A stretch of DNA of 40,396 bases from Gemmatimonadaceae bacterium (GTDB taxonomy: Bacteria; Gemmatimonadota; Gemmatimonadetes; Gemmatimonadales; Gemmatimonadaceae), in NCBI GenBank assembly GCA_013817305.1, contig JACDCY010000015.1, forward strand, positions 1-40,396, in the 5' to 3' direction. The notes below the pieces were generated by a model, which worked only from the letters and a program-made list of their open reading frames with translations, ran no database searches and was not told the DNA's origin. The position numbers and the translations under genes were made by a program. Shown in pieces: positions 9,649 through 18,123 of the stretch (the stretch's first letter is position 1; every line of letters begins with the position of its first letter).

Positions 9649-11085
9649 CTATCCGACCGACCCTTCGAGCGAGATGCCGAGGAGCTGCTGCGCCTCCACG
9701 GCGAATTCCATCGGGAGATTCTGAAACACTTCCTTGCAGAATCCGCTCACGATGATCGAGATCGCGTGCTCGGCGTTGAGCCCGCGCTGCTTGCAGTAGA
9801 AAATCTGGTCTTCGCCGATCTTCGACGTGGACGCTTCGTGCTCAACCATCGCCGAGTCGTTCTGCACTTCGATGTACGGAAAGGTGTGCGCGCCGCATTC
9901 GTTGCCGATCAGCATCGAGTCGCACTGCGTGTAATTGCGCGCCCCGGTCGCCCTGGGCATCACCTTCACCTGGCCGCGATAGCTGTTGTTCCCGCGCCCC
10001 GCCGATATCCCCTTCGAGATGATCGTGCTCTTCGTGTTCTTCCCGATGTGGATCATCTTCGTGCCCGTGTCGGCCTGCTGCCGGTTGTTGACGACCGCGA
10101 CCGAGTAGAACTCGCCCGTCGAGTTGTCGCCCTGCAGGATCACGCTCGGGTATTTCCACGTGATCGCCGAGCCCGTCTCCACCTGCGTCCAGGAGATCTT
10201 GGAATTCACGCCGACGCACTTGCCGCGCTTCGTCACGAAGTTGTAGATCCCGCCGACGCCTTCTGCGTCGCCCGCGTACCAGTTCTGCACCGTCGAATAC
10301 TTGATGGACGCGTTGTCGAGCGCGACCAGCTCGACCACCGCCGCGTGCAGCTGATTGCCGGATCGCTTGGGTGCCGTGCAACCTTCAAGGTAGCTGACCG
10401 ACGAGCCCTCTTCGGCGACGATCAGCGTCCGCTCGAACTGGCCGGTATCGGCCGCGTTGATCCTGAAGTACGTGGACAGTTCCATCGGGCACTTCACGCC
10501 CTTCGGGACGTAGCAGAACGATCCGTCGCTGAACACCGCGGCGTTGAGCGCGGCGAAAAAATTATCGCTGTGCGGAACGACCGTACCGAGGTACTTCTGC
10601 ACGAGATCGGGGTGGCTCTGGATCGCTTCGCCAAAAGAGCAGAAGATGATTCCCTGCTTGCCCAGCTCTTCCTTGAACGTGGTCCCGACGGAGACGCTGT
10701 CGAAGATCGCGTCCACGGCGACGCCGGCCAGAAATTTCTGCTCGGTGAGCGATATGCCGAGCTTCTCGTACGTCCGCAGCAGCTCGGGATCCACTTCGTC
10801 CAGCGACGCAAGCGGCTTCACGCTCTTCGGCGCCGAGTAATAGATCATGTCCTGGTAGTCGATCGGACCGTAGGTCACGTTCGGCCAATGCGGCTCGGTC
10901 ATCGTGAGCCAGCGGCGGTATGCCTTGAGGCGCCACTCGACCATCCATTCCGGCTCGTCCTTCTTGGCCGCGATCGCGCGAACTACGTCCTCGTTGAGCC
11001 CGCGCGGGATTGTGTCAGCCTCGACTTCGGTAACGAAGCCGTACTGATACTCCCGGTTAACCAGCGATTCGATGGCGGTGGACAT
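9649..11085 (-). CDS. sufB: Fe-S cluster assembly scaffold protein SufB
   Basis: A 478-residue SufB of normal length. It contains the family blocks [53 protein letters not shown], the CTAPK segment and the C-terminal [21 protein letters not shown], which holds the conserved scaffold cysteine. SufB accepts sulfur from SufS/SufU and assembles the nascent cluster with SufC and SufD. It is the first gene of the leftward sufBCD run. Its untranslated leader carries degenerate heptamer repeats within eight bases of the ATG and no clear ribosome-binding site. Confidence 0.98.
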   Translation of the reverse strand: MSTAIESLVNREYQYGFVTEVEADTIPRGLNEDVVRAIAAKKDEPEWMVEWRLKAYRRWLTMTEPHWPNVTYGPIDYQDMIYYSAPKSVKPLASLDEVDPELLRTYEKLGISLTEQKFLAGVAVDAIFDSVSVGTTFKEELGKQGIIFCSFGEAIQSHPDLVQKYLGTVVPHSDNFFAALNAAVFSDGSFCYVPKGVKCPMELSTYFRINAADTGQFERTLIVAEEGSSVSYLEGCTAPKRSGNQLHAAVVELVALDNASIKYSTVQNWYAGDAEGVGGIYNFVTKRGKCVGVNSKISWTQVETGSAITWKYPSVILQGDNSTGEFYSVAVVNNRQQADTGTKMIHIGKNTKSTIISKGISAGRGNNSYRGQVKVMPRATGARNYTQCDSMLIGNECGAHTFPYIEVQNDSAMVEHEASTSKIGEDQIFYCKQRGLNAEHAISIIVSGFCKEVFQNLPMEFAVEAQQLLGISLEGSVG

Positions 11086-11092
11086 GAAGAGC

Positions 11093-11120
11093 GGCTATTG
11101 GCTATTGGTTTCTGGTTTAT
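11093..11120. repeat. short degenerate heptamer repeat upstream of sufB
   Basis: Four 7-bp units in phase: GGCTATT twice, then GGTTTCT and GGTTTAT. On the sufB coding strand they read as AATAGCC-type units, related to the GCCAACA heptamers at 6099-6160. They occupy most of the sufB leader just before its ATG. Confidence 0.6.
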
Positions 11121-11173
11121 TGGCTGCCCGGCCAATACCCTCGCCGGTGTTGCCTCAAAACAGCTCACGCGGC

Positions 11174-11188
11174 TTGGACTTAGTCCAA
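11174..11188. promoter_or_regulatory. candidate operator palindrome in the divergent suf control region
   Basis: TTGGACTTAGTCCAA is a perfect 7+1+7 inverted repeat in the 234-base gap between sufB and the Rieske gene. Its GACT/AGTC halves resemble those in type 1 sites of Rrf2-family regulators such as IscR, but with a shorter centre. It ends 20 bases upstream of the candidate -35 box for the rightward genes. No regulator gene lies beside the suf locus. Confidence 0.5.
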
Positions 11189-11208
11189 ATGGGACACTTT
11201 GCCCAGCC

Positions 11209-11238
11209 TTGAATCCTAAGTAAATTTGTCGGGATAAT
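11209..11238 (+). promoter_or_regulatory. candidate sigma-70-type promoter for Rieske-sufS-sufU
   Basis: TTGAAT at 11209-11214 and GATAAT at 11233-11238 are separated by 18 bases and point to the rightward suf genes. The initiation point would be about 75 bases before the Rieske start. This is pattern matching only. Confidence 0.45.
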
Positions 11239-11319
11239 CAAGCTGAGGGACGACTCCGTCGAGGCGGCTCAAAACGTTGTGACTCAAACATTTACGATAG
11301 CTCCGCGGACCTGGGCCGG

Positions 11320-11691
11320 ATGGGGTCCATGGACGGACTCGCCTCGGTGGTCGTGACCACCGCAGCCCATGGATTCGAGCAGTTGGCCCGGCTGGACGAT
11401 CTGCTCGAGAACATCCCCGTATCAGTCACCCGCTCGAACGGCGAAAAAGTGTGCCTCGTTCGGACCCAGGGAGAGGTGGCCGCCGTGAGCAATCTGTGCA
11501 CGCACCAGGAGTTCGACATGGCCCTCGGCGACGCGCCTGGCGACGGGACCATCGAGTGCGCCTGGCACGGTGCACGGTTCGACATTCGCACCGGCGAGGT
11601 CCTCCAGGGCCCGGCCACCGATCCGCTGCCCGTCTACGAAGTGATCGTCCAGGACGGCGCCGTGCTCGTGGGCCCGCGAAGGCGCGAATGA
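11320..11691 (+). CDS. Rieske [2Fe-2S] ferredoxin in the suf locus
   Basis: A 123-residue soluble Rieske protein. The cluster ligands are present in the two standard motifs: CTH (Cys60, His62) in VSNLCTHQEFDMALGD and CAWH (Cys80, His83) in IECAWHGARFD. It lacks a signal or membrane segment, so it resembles the small ferredoxin components of dioxygenases and the Rieske protein found next to sufS in many SUF operons. It could supply electrons for cluster assembly or be a client; the context does not decide. A second ATG three codons in is an equally possible start. Its stop overlaps the sufS start by four bases (ATGA). Confidence 0.93.
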   Translation: MGSMDGLASVVVTTAAHGFEQLARLDDLLENIPVSVTRSNGEKVCLVRTQGEVAAVSNLCTHQEFDMALGDAPGDGTIECAWHGARFDIRTGEVLQGPATDPLPVYEVIVQDGAVLVGPRRRE

Positions 11692-12899
11692 ATCGGCGAT
11701 CCGATTTCCCCCTGCTGGCGATGAACCCGGGTCTGCACTACCTGGATTCCGCGGCGACGAGCCAGAAGCCGCGCGCGGTGCTCGACGCGATCGTGAATTT
11801 TTACGAGACGAGCAACGCCAACCCGCACCGCGGAGCGTACGACCTGTCCGTCAAAGCCACCGATGCGTACCACGGCGCGCGCGACCGGATCGCGCGCTTT
11901 TTCGGCGTCTCCGACCCGGCGACGCTGATCTTCACGAGGGGAACGACCGAAGCGATCAACCTCGTGGCCTCATCGTGGGGCGGCGCCAACGTCGCGGAAG
12001 GCGACGAGATCGTCGTCACCGGGATGGAGCACCACGCCAACTTCGTCCCCTGGCAGCAGCTGGCCATCGCCAAGCGTGCCCGACTGCGCATCTGCGAGCT
12101 GGAGCCCGATGGAACGGTGAAGGTCGCACGGCTGGCGGAGCTGGTCACCAAGCGCACGAGAATCATCGCGTTCAGCCATGTGTCGAACGCGCTGGGCACG
12201 ATCAACCCCGTCCGTGAGATCGCGGCTATCGCCCGGGGCGCCGGCGCGATATCCGTTTGCGACGGCGCGCAGAGTGCCCCGCACCTCGCGGTAGACTTTC
12301 ACGACCTGGGCGTCGATTTCTACGCATTCAGCGGCCACAAGATGCTGGGCCCCATGGGGATCGGCGGATTGATCGGACGGCGCGCGCTGCTCGAAGGCAT
12401 GCCGCCGTACCAGACCGGCGGCGACATGATCGAGTTCGTGAAAGACGCGGACACCACGTGGAACGTCCTGCCGCACAAGTTCGAGGCGGGTACGCCCAAC
12501 GCGGCGAATGCAGTGGGGCTGGCCGCCGCCGTTGATTACCTCGCCGCAATCGGGATGGATGAAGTGCGCCGCCACGAGCTCGCGCTGATCGAGAGCGCGA
12601 TGACCCGACTCTCCGCCATCGACGACCTGCACATATACGGCCCCGGTCCGGCGCAGCGCAGCGGCGTCGTGAGCTTCACGCTCGGCGACGTCCACCCGCA
12701 CGATCTCGCGACGATTCTCGACGGAGCCGGTGTGTGCATTCGAGCGGGACACCATTGCGCGCAGCCCCTGATGCGCAGGCTGAACGTCCCCGCGACAGCG
12801 CGCGCTTCGTTCTACGTCTACAACGACGAATCGGACATCGATGCGCTAGTTGCCGGAATCATGACGGCGAAAGCGCTGTTCGGGCCGGCGCATGTCTGA
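11688..12899 (+). CDS. sufS: cysteine desulfurase SufS
   Basis: A 403-residue group II cysteine desulfurase. The true start is the ATG overlapping the Rieske stop; a longer in-frame reading runs into the Rieske gene in the wrong frame. PLP-binding Lys218 lies in FSGHKMLGPMGIG, and the catalytic Cys357 is in RAGHHCAQPL. HHANFVPW and the RGTTEAIN block are typical. The enzyme takes sulfur from cysteine and passes it as persulfide to SufU. It overlaps sufU by eight bases, so Rieske-sufS-sufU are translationally coupled. Confidence 0.97.
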   Translation: MNRRSDFPLLAMNPGLHYLDSAATSQKPRAVLDAIVNFYETSNANPHRGAYDLSVKATDAYHGARDRIARFFGVSDPATLIFTRGTTEAINLVASSWGGANVAEGDEIVVTGMEHHANFVPWQQLAIAKRARLRICELEPDGTVKVARLAELVTKRTRIIAFSHVSNALGTINPVREIAAIARGAGAISVCDGAQSAPHLAVDFHDLGVDFYAFSGHKMLGPMGIGGLIGRRALLEGMPPYQTGGDMIEFVKDADTTWNVLPHKFEAGTPNAANAVGLAAAVDYLAAIGMDEVRRHELALIESAMTRLSAIDDLHIYGPGPAQRSGVVSFTLGDVHPHDLATILDGAGVCIRAGHHCAQPLMRRLNVPATARASFYVYNDESDIDALVAGIMTAKALFGPAHV

Positions 12900-13326
12900 G
12901 AACGCCGCGAACATCCAGGCGATGTACCAGGAGCTCATCCTGGATCACTACCGGCGACCCCGCAACAAGGGCGAGCTCGAGGGGGAGCATACGACGGTCG
13001 CGATGAAGAACCCGCTCTGCGGCGATGAAGTGTACCTGCACCTTTCGCTGGAAGGCGACCGCGTGAATGGGATCAGCTTCACCGGCCGGGGATGCTCGAT
13101 CTCCCAGGCCGCGGCTTCGATGATCACCCAGGCGGTCAAGGGAAAGACCTCGGACGAAGCTGAAGCACTCGGCGCGCGCTACCGTGAGATGATCATGGGC
13201 GACAAGGAAGCAGCCACCGACAAATCGCTCGGCCAACTGCGCGCTCTGTCAGGAGTGTCGAAGTTTCCGGCCCGCGTGAAATGCGCGCTGCTCGCGTGGA
13301 ACGCGCTCGAGGAAGGGCTCAGGTAG
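12892..13326 (+). CDS. sufU: SufU-type sulfur acceptor protein
   Basis: A 144-residue SufU. It has the zinc/sulfur ligands Cys43 and Asp45 (NPLCGDEV), Cys68 (GRGCSIS) and Cys131 (VKCALLAW), and the insertion between the second and third cysteines that separates SufU from IscU. In organisms with SufS-SufU, SufU accepts the persulfide from SufS by ligand exchange at zinc. It overlaps sufS by eight bases and is the last gene before palindromic element B. Confidence 0.96.
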   Translation: MSENAANIQAMYQELILDHYRRPRNKGELEGEHTTVAMKNPLCGDEVYLHLSLEGDRVNGISFTGRGCSISQAAASMITQAVKGKTSDEAEALGARYREMIMGDKEAATDKSLGQLRALSGVSKFPARVKCALLAWNALEEGLR

Positions 13327-13341
13327 CGGGCTCTGATGCGC

Positions 13342-13424
13342 GAGGAAATACAAAGGGCAGGTTTTCTGAAAGCTACGGCCTTCGGCCTAAGACGCTTCTG
13401 AAAACCTGCCCTTCGCATTTCCTC
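13342..13424. repeat. palindromic element, copy B (variable arms, conserved core)
   Basis: The 25-bp arms 13342-13366 and 13400-13424 are inverted copies with two mismatches; the left arm includes AAGGGCAGGTTTTC. The 33-base centre, read on the minus strand, has CGTCTTAG, a nine-base spacer GCCGAAGGC, then CGTAG, with GCC-GAA-GGC forming an inner hairpin. The element fills the 100-base gap between the convergent sufU and transporter genes. No run of T follows either arm. Confidence 0.78.
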
Positions 13425-13426
13425 TT

Positions 13427-14584
13427 TCAGCCAATGGTGCCTTGGCCCTTCCGGAGCGCGTAGTTCGCGATGGTCCCGGACAAAAGGCCAAGGACGTAGC
13501 CGTATGGAGCAAGCACGGCGATCGCCGCGACAGCGATCGTGATCGCGAGTTCGCGTGGCATCGGAACGACGTCTCGCGCGAGCCACATCAATGCCCATCC
13601 CTCGAAGAGCAGCAGGACACCTAGAACCGGTAGTGGAAAGACCTGCACGACCTGGGCGAATACTCCGGCGAAGAACAGCCCCATGGCTAGAAAGAGAGAG
13701 CCGTAGATCAGCAGCGAGCCGCCGGTGCGCGCGCCGAAAGTGTAATGGCCCATGAGGCCCCCGGATCCGTGACAGGTCGGGATGCCGCCGAACCACGGAC
13801 TCACGAGATTCATCAGCGAGTACGTGTAGCCGAGCTGGCGGATCGTCACTTGCTTCTCGGGAAAAAGATCGTGCGCCGTTTGGCGGGTAGCGAGCAGCGA
13901 GTTGCCGAGTGAGAGCGGGATTTGCGGCAGCGCGAGAATCACCAGCCCGGTCCACACGTCGGCGGGGGTCGGCGCTCGCGACAGCGGGAGCGTGAAGGCG
14001 AACCCGCCCGCGAGCTCGCGTACGTCGAGATTGAACATAAAGGCGTACACGATGCCCAGTGCGATTATCGGCAGCGCCGGCGGGAAGCGCCTGTTCCCGT
14101 ATAGCGCGATAGCGATGGCGAAGGCGATCATGGCGATGCCGTATCCGGTGATCCCGTCCGAGCGCACGTAGTCGCCGAGCGCGAGCAGCGAAAGCTGTGC
14201 GCCGAGGCCAAGCTGCAGGCCGCGCACCACGCTCTTTGGCACTACGCGCGCAAGCCACACGAGGGCGCCGCTGGCGGTGAGCGCCAGCATCACGATCCCG
14301 ATCGCGAGCCCGGCCCCGAACAAAACCGGCCCGGCGATCTTCTGTGTAATGACGATCACGGCCATCGCCTTGAGAGGCTGCACTGCCATGGGCATTCCGT
14401 AACGCACCGCCGTCGCGTATTGCATCAGCCCGAACATCACGAGCGCGCTCGCGGCATCGAGGCCGGCGGCTACTATCATGCCGACGATCAGCGGCAGGTC
14501 TGTACCAATGTCACCGAACGCGCCCGCAAGTTCGTTGCGATCGAAACGGAATCGGGGATTCACTGAAACGGCCGCGGATTGCAC
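13427..14584 (-). CDS. MOT1-family molybdate (or sulfate) transporter
   Basis: A 385-residue integral membrane protein with about ten hydrophobic segments. Both MOT1 signatures are present: FGDIGTDLPL at about residues 23-32 and PTCHGSGGLMGHYTFGARTGG in the second half. MOT1 proteins import molybdate with high affinity and are distantly related to SulP sulfate transporters; sulfate transport cannot be excluded. The start is a GTG at 14584, and a second GTG seven codons later (14563) is equally possible. It diverges from the ABC exporter genes with almost no gap, so the promoters overlap the start regions. No molybdopterin genes are nearby. Confidence 0.9.
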   Translation of the reverse strand: MQSAAVSVNPRFRFDRNELAGAFGDIGTDLPLIVGMIVAAGLDAASALVMFGLMQYATAVRYGMPMAVQPLKAMAVIVITQKIAGPVLFGAGLAIGIVMLALTASGALVWLARVVPKSVVRGLQLGLGAQLSLLALGDYVRSDGITGYGIAMIAFAIAIALYGNRRFPPALPIIALGIVYAFMFNLDVRELAGGFAFTLPLSRAPTPADVWTGLVILALPQIPLSLGNSLLATRQTAHDLFPEKQVTIRQLGYTYSLMNLVSPWFGGIPTCHGSGGLMGHYTFGARTGGSLLIYGSLFLAMGLFFAGVFAQVVQVFPLPVLGVLLLFEGWALMWLARDVVPMPRELAITIAVAAIAVLAPYGYVLGLLSGTIANYALRKGQGTIG

Positions 14585-14608
14585 TCCTATATTCTACGTG
14601 CCTCACCA

Positions 14609-15583
14609 ATGGACAACATGACCGGACCAGCAATCGAAATCCGCAACGTGGTCAAGCGATTCGCCGCGCACACGGCGGTCCGCGACCTTTCGCTCGTCGT
14701 GCCGCGGGGGACGGTGTATGGTCTGCTGGGCCCCAACGGTGCCGGCAAGACGACTACCATCCGCATGATCCTGAACGTGATCGCACCGGACTCGGGCACG
14801 ATCACCATACTGGGCCAGGATTCCACCTCCGACTCCATTCTGGACCACGTGGGTTACCTCCCCGAAGAGCGCGGCCTCTACCGCAAAATGAAAGTGCGGT
14901 CCATCCTCCGCTTCCTCGCGGAGCTAAAAGGGATGTCCCGCAAAAAGGCTGATCCGCTCATCGACGAGTGGCTGGAGCGACTGTCGCTCAAAACAGCCGA
15001 CAAAGACTGGGGCACGGCGAAGGTCGACGAGCTCTCCCGCGGCATGCAGCAGAAAGTCCAGTTCATCGCGGCGCTGCTGCACGACCCGGAGCTGGTGATT
15101 CTGGACGAGCCGTTCAGCGGTCTCGACCCCGTGAACTCGCAGGCTCTGAAGGATACGATCGTGGAGCTGAGGCGTCGCGGGAAGACGGTGATCTTCAGCA
15201 CGCATCTGATGGACAACGCCGAGCGCATGTGCGACGCGGTGTGCATCATCGCGAACGGAGACAAAGTGCTCGACGGAACCCTCACCGACGTCAAGGCCGA
15301 GAACGCCGGCCGTACCGTGGCGGTCGCGCTGGACGGCGCGCCGAACACGGAGATCGACAGGATTTTCGCCGACAGGTCACTGGTGGAGCGCGTCGACGAC
15401 TCGAATCGTTTTTTCGAGGTCGAGCTGCAGCCGGGCGCCGATTCGCAGGACCTGCTGCGGGCGATCGTCGGAAGCGGCGCCCGCGTGAAGCGGTTCGAGC
15501 TGGTTCAACCGTCGCTCCACCAGATCTTCCTCGAGAAAGTGGGAGCCAAAGGCGTAGAGCCGGGGATGTCAGGCCATGGGTAA
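14609..15583 (+). CDS. ABC transporter ATP-binding protein (NatA/DrrA type)
   Basis: A 324-residue ATPase. Walker A GPNGAGKTT is at about 41-49, the signature is LSRGMQQKVQFIAALL and Walker B is LVILDEPFSGLDPVN, with the H-loop STHLMDNAERMC. The C-terminal 90 residues form the accessory domain common in NatA/COG4152-type exporters. The ATG at 14609 is preferred; ATG 14618 is an alternative. TATATT lies 15 bases upstream, which would give a very short leader. It overlaps the permease gene by eight bases, so the two form one exporter whose substrate is unknown. Confidence 0.93.
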   Translation: MDNMTGPAIEIRNVVKRFAAHTAVRDLSLVVPRGTVYGLLGPNGAGKTTTIRMILNVIAPDSGTITILGQDSTSDSILDHVGYLPEERGLYRKMKVRSILRFLAELKGMSRKKADPLIDEWLERLSLKTADKDWGTAKVDELSRGMQQKVQFIAALLHDPELVILDEPFSGLDPVNSQALKDTIVELRRRGKTVIFSTHLMDNAERMCDAVCIIANGDKVLDGTLTDVKAENAGRTVAVALDGAPNTEIDRIFADRSLVERVDDSNRFFEVELQPGADSQDLLRAIVGSGARVKRFELVQPSLHQIFLEKVGAKGVEPGMSGHG

Positions 15584-16859
15584 GCTCTGGGCGGTCATCA
15601 AGCGCGAGTACATCGAGCGCGTTCGCACCAAGTGGTTCATCATCGCCACGGTCTTCGGCCCGCTCATGTTCGCGGCCCTCATGATCGTGCCGGCTTGGCT
15701 GACGCTCAAGACAAAGAGCGCCGCCGATATCAGCTCTACCGTCATCATCGACGCGACGAGCACGGGTATCGGCGCCCGGGTCTCCGAGGCGATGCGCGGG
15801 TTTGGCGGCGGGCCGGAGCGCGCGCCCGAAGTACGCGTCGTGCCGCCGTCCGAGCTGACCGCGGCGGAGAGTCTTGCGACCGCGGAAGTGATGCGCGAAG
15901 CCAAGTCGGGCTATCTGGTGCTCGACCAGCAGACAACTGCGGGAGAGAGCGCGCGATACGCGGGCCGGCACGCCAGCTCGCTGACGGCGATGGAGACCGT
16001 GCGCGAAGCAGTGCGAAGCACGGTTCTGGGCTACCGGTTGGAGGCCGAAGGAGTCTCTGCCGACAGGTCGCGCGAGCTTACCACCGGACGCCTCGCGTTT
16101 CGAACGGAGCGCATCACCGACGACGGCCGCGGCGGATCCGGTGCGGTCAGCGCGTTCTTCGGGCTGGGAATCGCCTTCCTGCTGTACATGTCGATCATTC
16201 TGTACGGGCAGAACATTCTACGCGGCGTGATCGAAGAGAAGACTACGCGCGTCGCCGAGGTCGTGGTGTCGAGCGTGCGCCCGGAGACGCTGCTCGCGGG
16301 CAAAGTGCTGGGCGTGGGCGCCGTCGGCCTGACGCAGCAGCTCGTCTGGGTGGCCACGGTAGTGACCTTTCTCACCTACAGAGTGCCCATCTTCAAGCTG
16401 TTCGGCATTCCGGCCCCCCCGTTCCAAATCCCCGGCGTATCTCCAGTCGACGGGCTCCTTCTGTTGCTGTTCTTCGTGCTCGGCTTCGTGTTTTACGCGG
16501 CCCTGTTCGCGGCTGTGGGAGCCATGGTGAACAGCGACCAGGAAGCGCAGCAGGCCGCGCAGCCGGTGATGCTGATGCTCGTGGCCGCCGCGATCTTTAT
16601 TCAACCGGTCACGTTCAATCCGACGGGCGGACTCGCGACTGCGATGTCGTGGCTCCCCTTCTCGTCGCCGATCATCATGCCGCTACGGCTCAGTATCATC
16701 AACGTGCCGACCACCGAGCTTGTCGGTTCGCTGGTCGTTCTTCTGTTATCGACGCTGCTCGTCGTATGGCTCGCGGCGCGGATTTACCGGGTGGGGCTGC
16801 TCATGTACGGCAAGCGCCCGACTCTGAAAGAGCTAGGGCACTGGATCCGGTACTCGTAG
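15576..16859 (+). CDS. ABC-2 type permease (NatB-like)
   Basis: A 427-residue permease. It has one N-terminal membrane segment (about 21-42), a large extracytoplasmic domain of about 150 residues, and then a cluster of five or so membrane segments at about 190-405. The sequence between the first two C-terminal segments (NILRGVIEEKTTRVAEVVVSS and RPETLLAGKVLG) is the hallmark of the NatB/COG1668 family. Members export sodium, drugs or unknown compounds with a NatA-type ATPase. It overlaps that ATPase gene by eight bases. Confidence 0.92.
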   Translation: MGKLWAVIKREYIERVRTKWFIIATVFGPLMFAALMIVPAWLTLKTKSAADISSTVIIDATSTGIGARVSEAMRGFGGGPERAPEVRVVPPSELTAAESLATAEVMREAKSGYLVLDQQTTAGESARYAGRHASSLTAMETVREAVRSTVLGYRLEAEGVSADRSRELTTGRLAFRTERITDDGRGGSGAVSAFFGLGIAFLLYMSIILYGQNILRGVIEEKTTRVAEVVVSSVRPETLLAGKVLGVGAVGLTQQLVWVATVVTFLTYRVPIFKLFGIPAPPFQIPGVSPVDGLLLLLFFVLGFVFYAALFAAVGAMVNSDQEAQQAAQPVMLMLVAAAIFIQPVTFNPTGGLATAMSWLPFSSPIIMPLRLSIINVPTTELVGSLVVLLLSTLLVVWLAARIYRVGLLMYGKRPTLKELGHWIRYS

Positions 16860-16910
16860 ACAGGCACGAACCGGCGGAGTCGTGGCGTCCTTGTATTACC
16901 ATTGCATGAC

Positions 16911-17099
16911 ATGAAATCCTCCGCTGTAACGATCCGCTTGGACCCCGATCTCGAACGCGAGCTGGAACGCGTGGCCGCGAGTACCGGCCGGAGCCGTAGC
17001 GATGTCGTGCGCGATGCTCTCCGGAGGCAATTGGCCCTCCTCCAGTTCGAGCAAATTCGCCGGCGCGTCGTGCCATTCGCCGAGCCCGTGGTTACCTGA
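16911..17099 (+). CDS. ribbon-helix-helix antitoxin, C-terminus lost by frameshift
   Basis: A 62-residue protein with an N-terminal ribbon-helix-helix DNA-binding domain (SSAVTIRLDPDLERELERVA, then GRSRSDVVRDALRRQL), as in antitoxins that pair with PIN-domain toxins. The reading ends at the TGA at 17097-17099. In the -1 frame, from about 17084 to 17131, the DNA still encodes ARGYLTHKDVFRDVS and a stop. That is what the end of this antitoxin type normally looks like, and its stop overlaps the toxin start as GTGA. A single-base change near 17080 has therefore removed the part that would bind the toxin. The DNA-binding domain is intact and might still repress. Confidence 0.82.
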   Translation: MKSSAVTIRLDPDLERELERVAASTGRSRSDVVRDALRRQLALLQFEQIRRRVVPFAEPVVT

Positions 17100-17127
17100 C
17101 TCATAAGGATGTGTTCCGCGACGTGTC

Positions 17128-17258
17128 GTGAAGGTATTCCTCGACACGAACGCCCTCGTGGCGAGGTGGGCGAGGTGGGCGAGGTGGGCGAGGTGGGCGA
17201 GACGGGGGGCTCTGCGCTGAAGTCCTTCACTCTGTCCTCGCCGAACACTAGTTGGTAA
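17128..17258 (+). pseudogene. remnant of a PIN-domain (VapC-like) toxin
   Basis: From a GTG at 17128 the DNA encodes KVFLDTNALVA, the exact start of a PIN-domain ribonuclease with the first catalytic aspartate. It then runs into four in-frame copies of a nine-base unit (Ala-Arg-Trp) and stops at 17218. In another frame the region from 17214 to 17258 reads ALKSFTLSSPNTSW and a stop, which resembles a PIN C-terminus. The middle of the gene, with the other acidic residues, is gone, so it cannot be active. The start overlaps the end of the ancestral antitoxin frame. Confidence 0.6.
17161..17205. repeat. tandem nonamer repeat (GCGAGGTGG)
   Basis: Four exact copies of GCGAGGTGG (17161-17196) and a fifth changed copy (GCGAGACGG). 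The unit length is a multiple of three, and it sits directly after the PIN toxin's catalytic N-terminus, adding Ala-Arg-Trp repeats in frame. Confidence 0.92.
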
Positions 17259-17351
17259 CCAGCGTGCGCGTCCTAGCTGAGCCTCGGAGAGTGCTTGCAT
17301 CGCCTTTGCAGCGCTGGCAGCTACGATTCCTCGTTGGGCTCAGAGTACAGT

Positions 17352-18110
17352 CTACTTGATTGTGGACACAAGCTCTTTGAGAGCCGACGTTTTCCACACG
17401 ATTCCCAAGTCGGATTGCTCGTTGATTCGGCCGCTGTATATCCCCAGCAGTCGAATGACTTCGCCCGCCATGATGGCCGTGCTTCCATCCTCCATCGCAA
17501 AAGTGCCGCCATTCCCGTAAGCGATTACGGCAGACCCGGACTGCCCCTGTCGACTGCGACAGTCTATCAGAAAGACTGGCAGGTTCTGGAAATCGATATC
17601 TGGTTCCGACGCTACAAAGCCTGTCGCCCATACTGCGAGCGAACCACCAGCCTGGATGCCGAACGGAAACCCGACCACGCTTATGGTTTGTGCGGGCCCA
17701 CATCGTATTGACGGGCCTGGGTTATTCACATCGTACGGATACAGCTCAACATCGCTGAGCGCGGTCAACGGTATCGAGACGAAGTCCGCGTTCGCCCCCA
17801 GCTCGGGATGCTCGCGCCACGTTGGACTTTCGCCGACATACAGAGGCTCATCCCTGAGAACCCATACACCAAGTTTGCCTGCGGCATTGTGAACGATGCG
17901 GATCACATCGGGAACCGCTCCTGTTGGGGAGAGGGGATGTCCGTTGTCCTGGCGTCGGCCGGTAACGTTATGACGGTTTGTCAGGAGTACAGGCCCGGCC
18001 GGAGCGTGCACCACGAAACCCGTCCCAGTCCCGAGGATCTGCGAAGCCGTTCGCATCTCGATCAACAGCGACCGAACGGATGGGATAGCAATGGTAATGG
18101 AATCAGGCAC
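17352..18110 (-). CDS. cytoplasmic trypsin-like serine peptidase
   Basis: A 252-residue chymotrypsin-fold peptidase without a signal peptide. The triad is visible: His47 in LLTNRHNVTG, Asp109 in NADFVSIPL, and Ser191 in RQGQSGSAV. GTGTGFVV near residue 27 marks the first strand. It has no PDZ domain, so it is not a DegP-type protease. The start is GTG, 13 bases after the stop of the 219-residue gene, so they are probably one transcript. Free-standing cytoplasmic trypsin-like peptidases are known as effectors in some bacterial conflict systems; that role is inference here. The base composition is more A+T-rich than that of flanking genes. Confidence 0.85.
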   Translation of the reverse strand: MPDSITIAIPSVRSLLIEMRTASQILGTGTGFVVHAPAGPVLLTNRHNVTGRRQDNGHPLSPTGAVPDVIRIVHNAAGKLGVWVLRDEPLYVGESPTWREHPELGANADFVSIPLTALSDVELYPYDVNNPGPSIRCGPAQTISVVGFPFGIQAGGSLAVWATGFVASEPDIDFQNLPVFLIDCRSRQGQSGSAVIAYGNGGTFAMEDGSTAIMAGEVIRLLGIYSGRINEQSDLGIVWKTSALKELVSTIK

Positions 18111-18123
18111 CGATACAGCCCGA

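Noticed and set aside
9352-11223. 623-residue open frame on the plus strand opposite sufC and sufB
   Set aside because: It lies wholly antisense to two unmistakable suf genes, and its His/Arg/Val-rich translation has no domain pattern. Long antisense frames are expected in GC-rich genes.
13342-13424. Element B as a simple intrinsic terminator for sufU
   Set aside because: No T-run follows either arm, and its core matches three other elements, so it is listed as a repeat.
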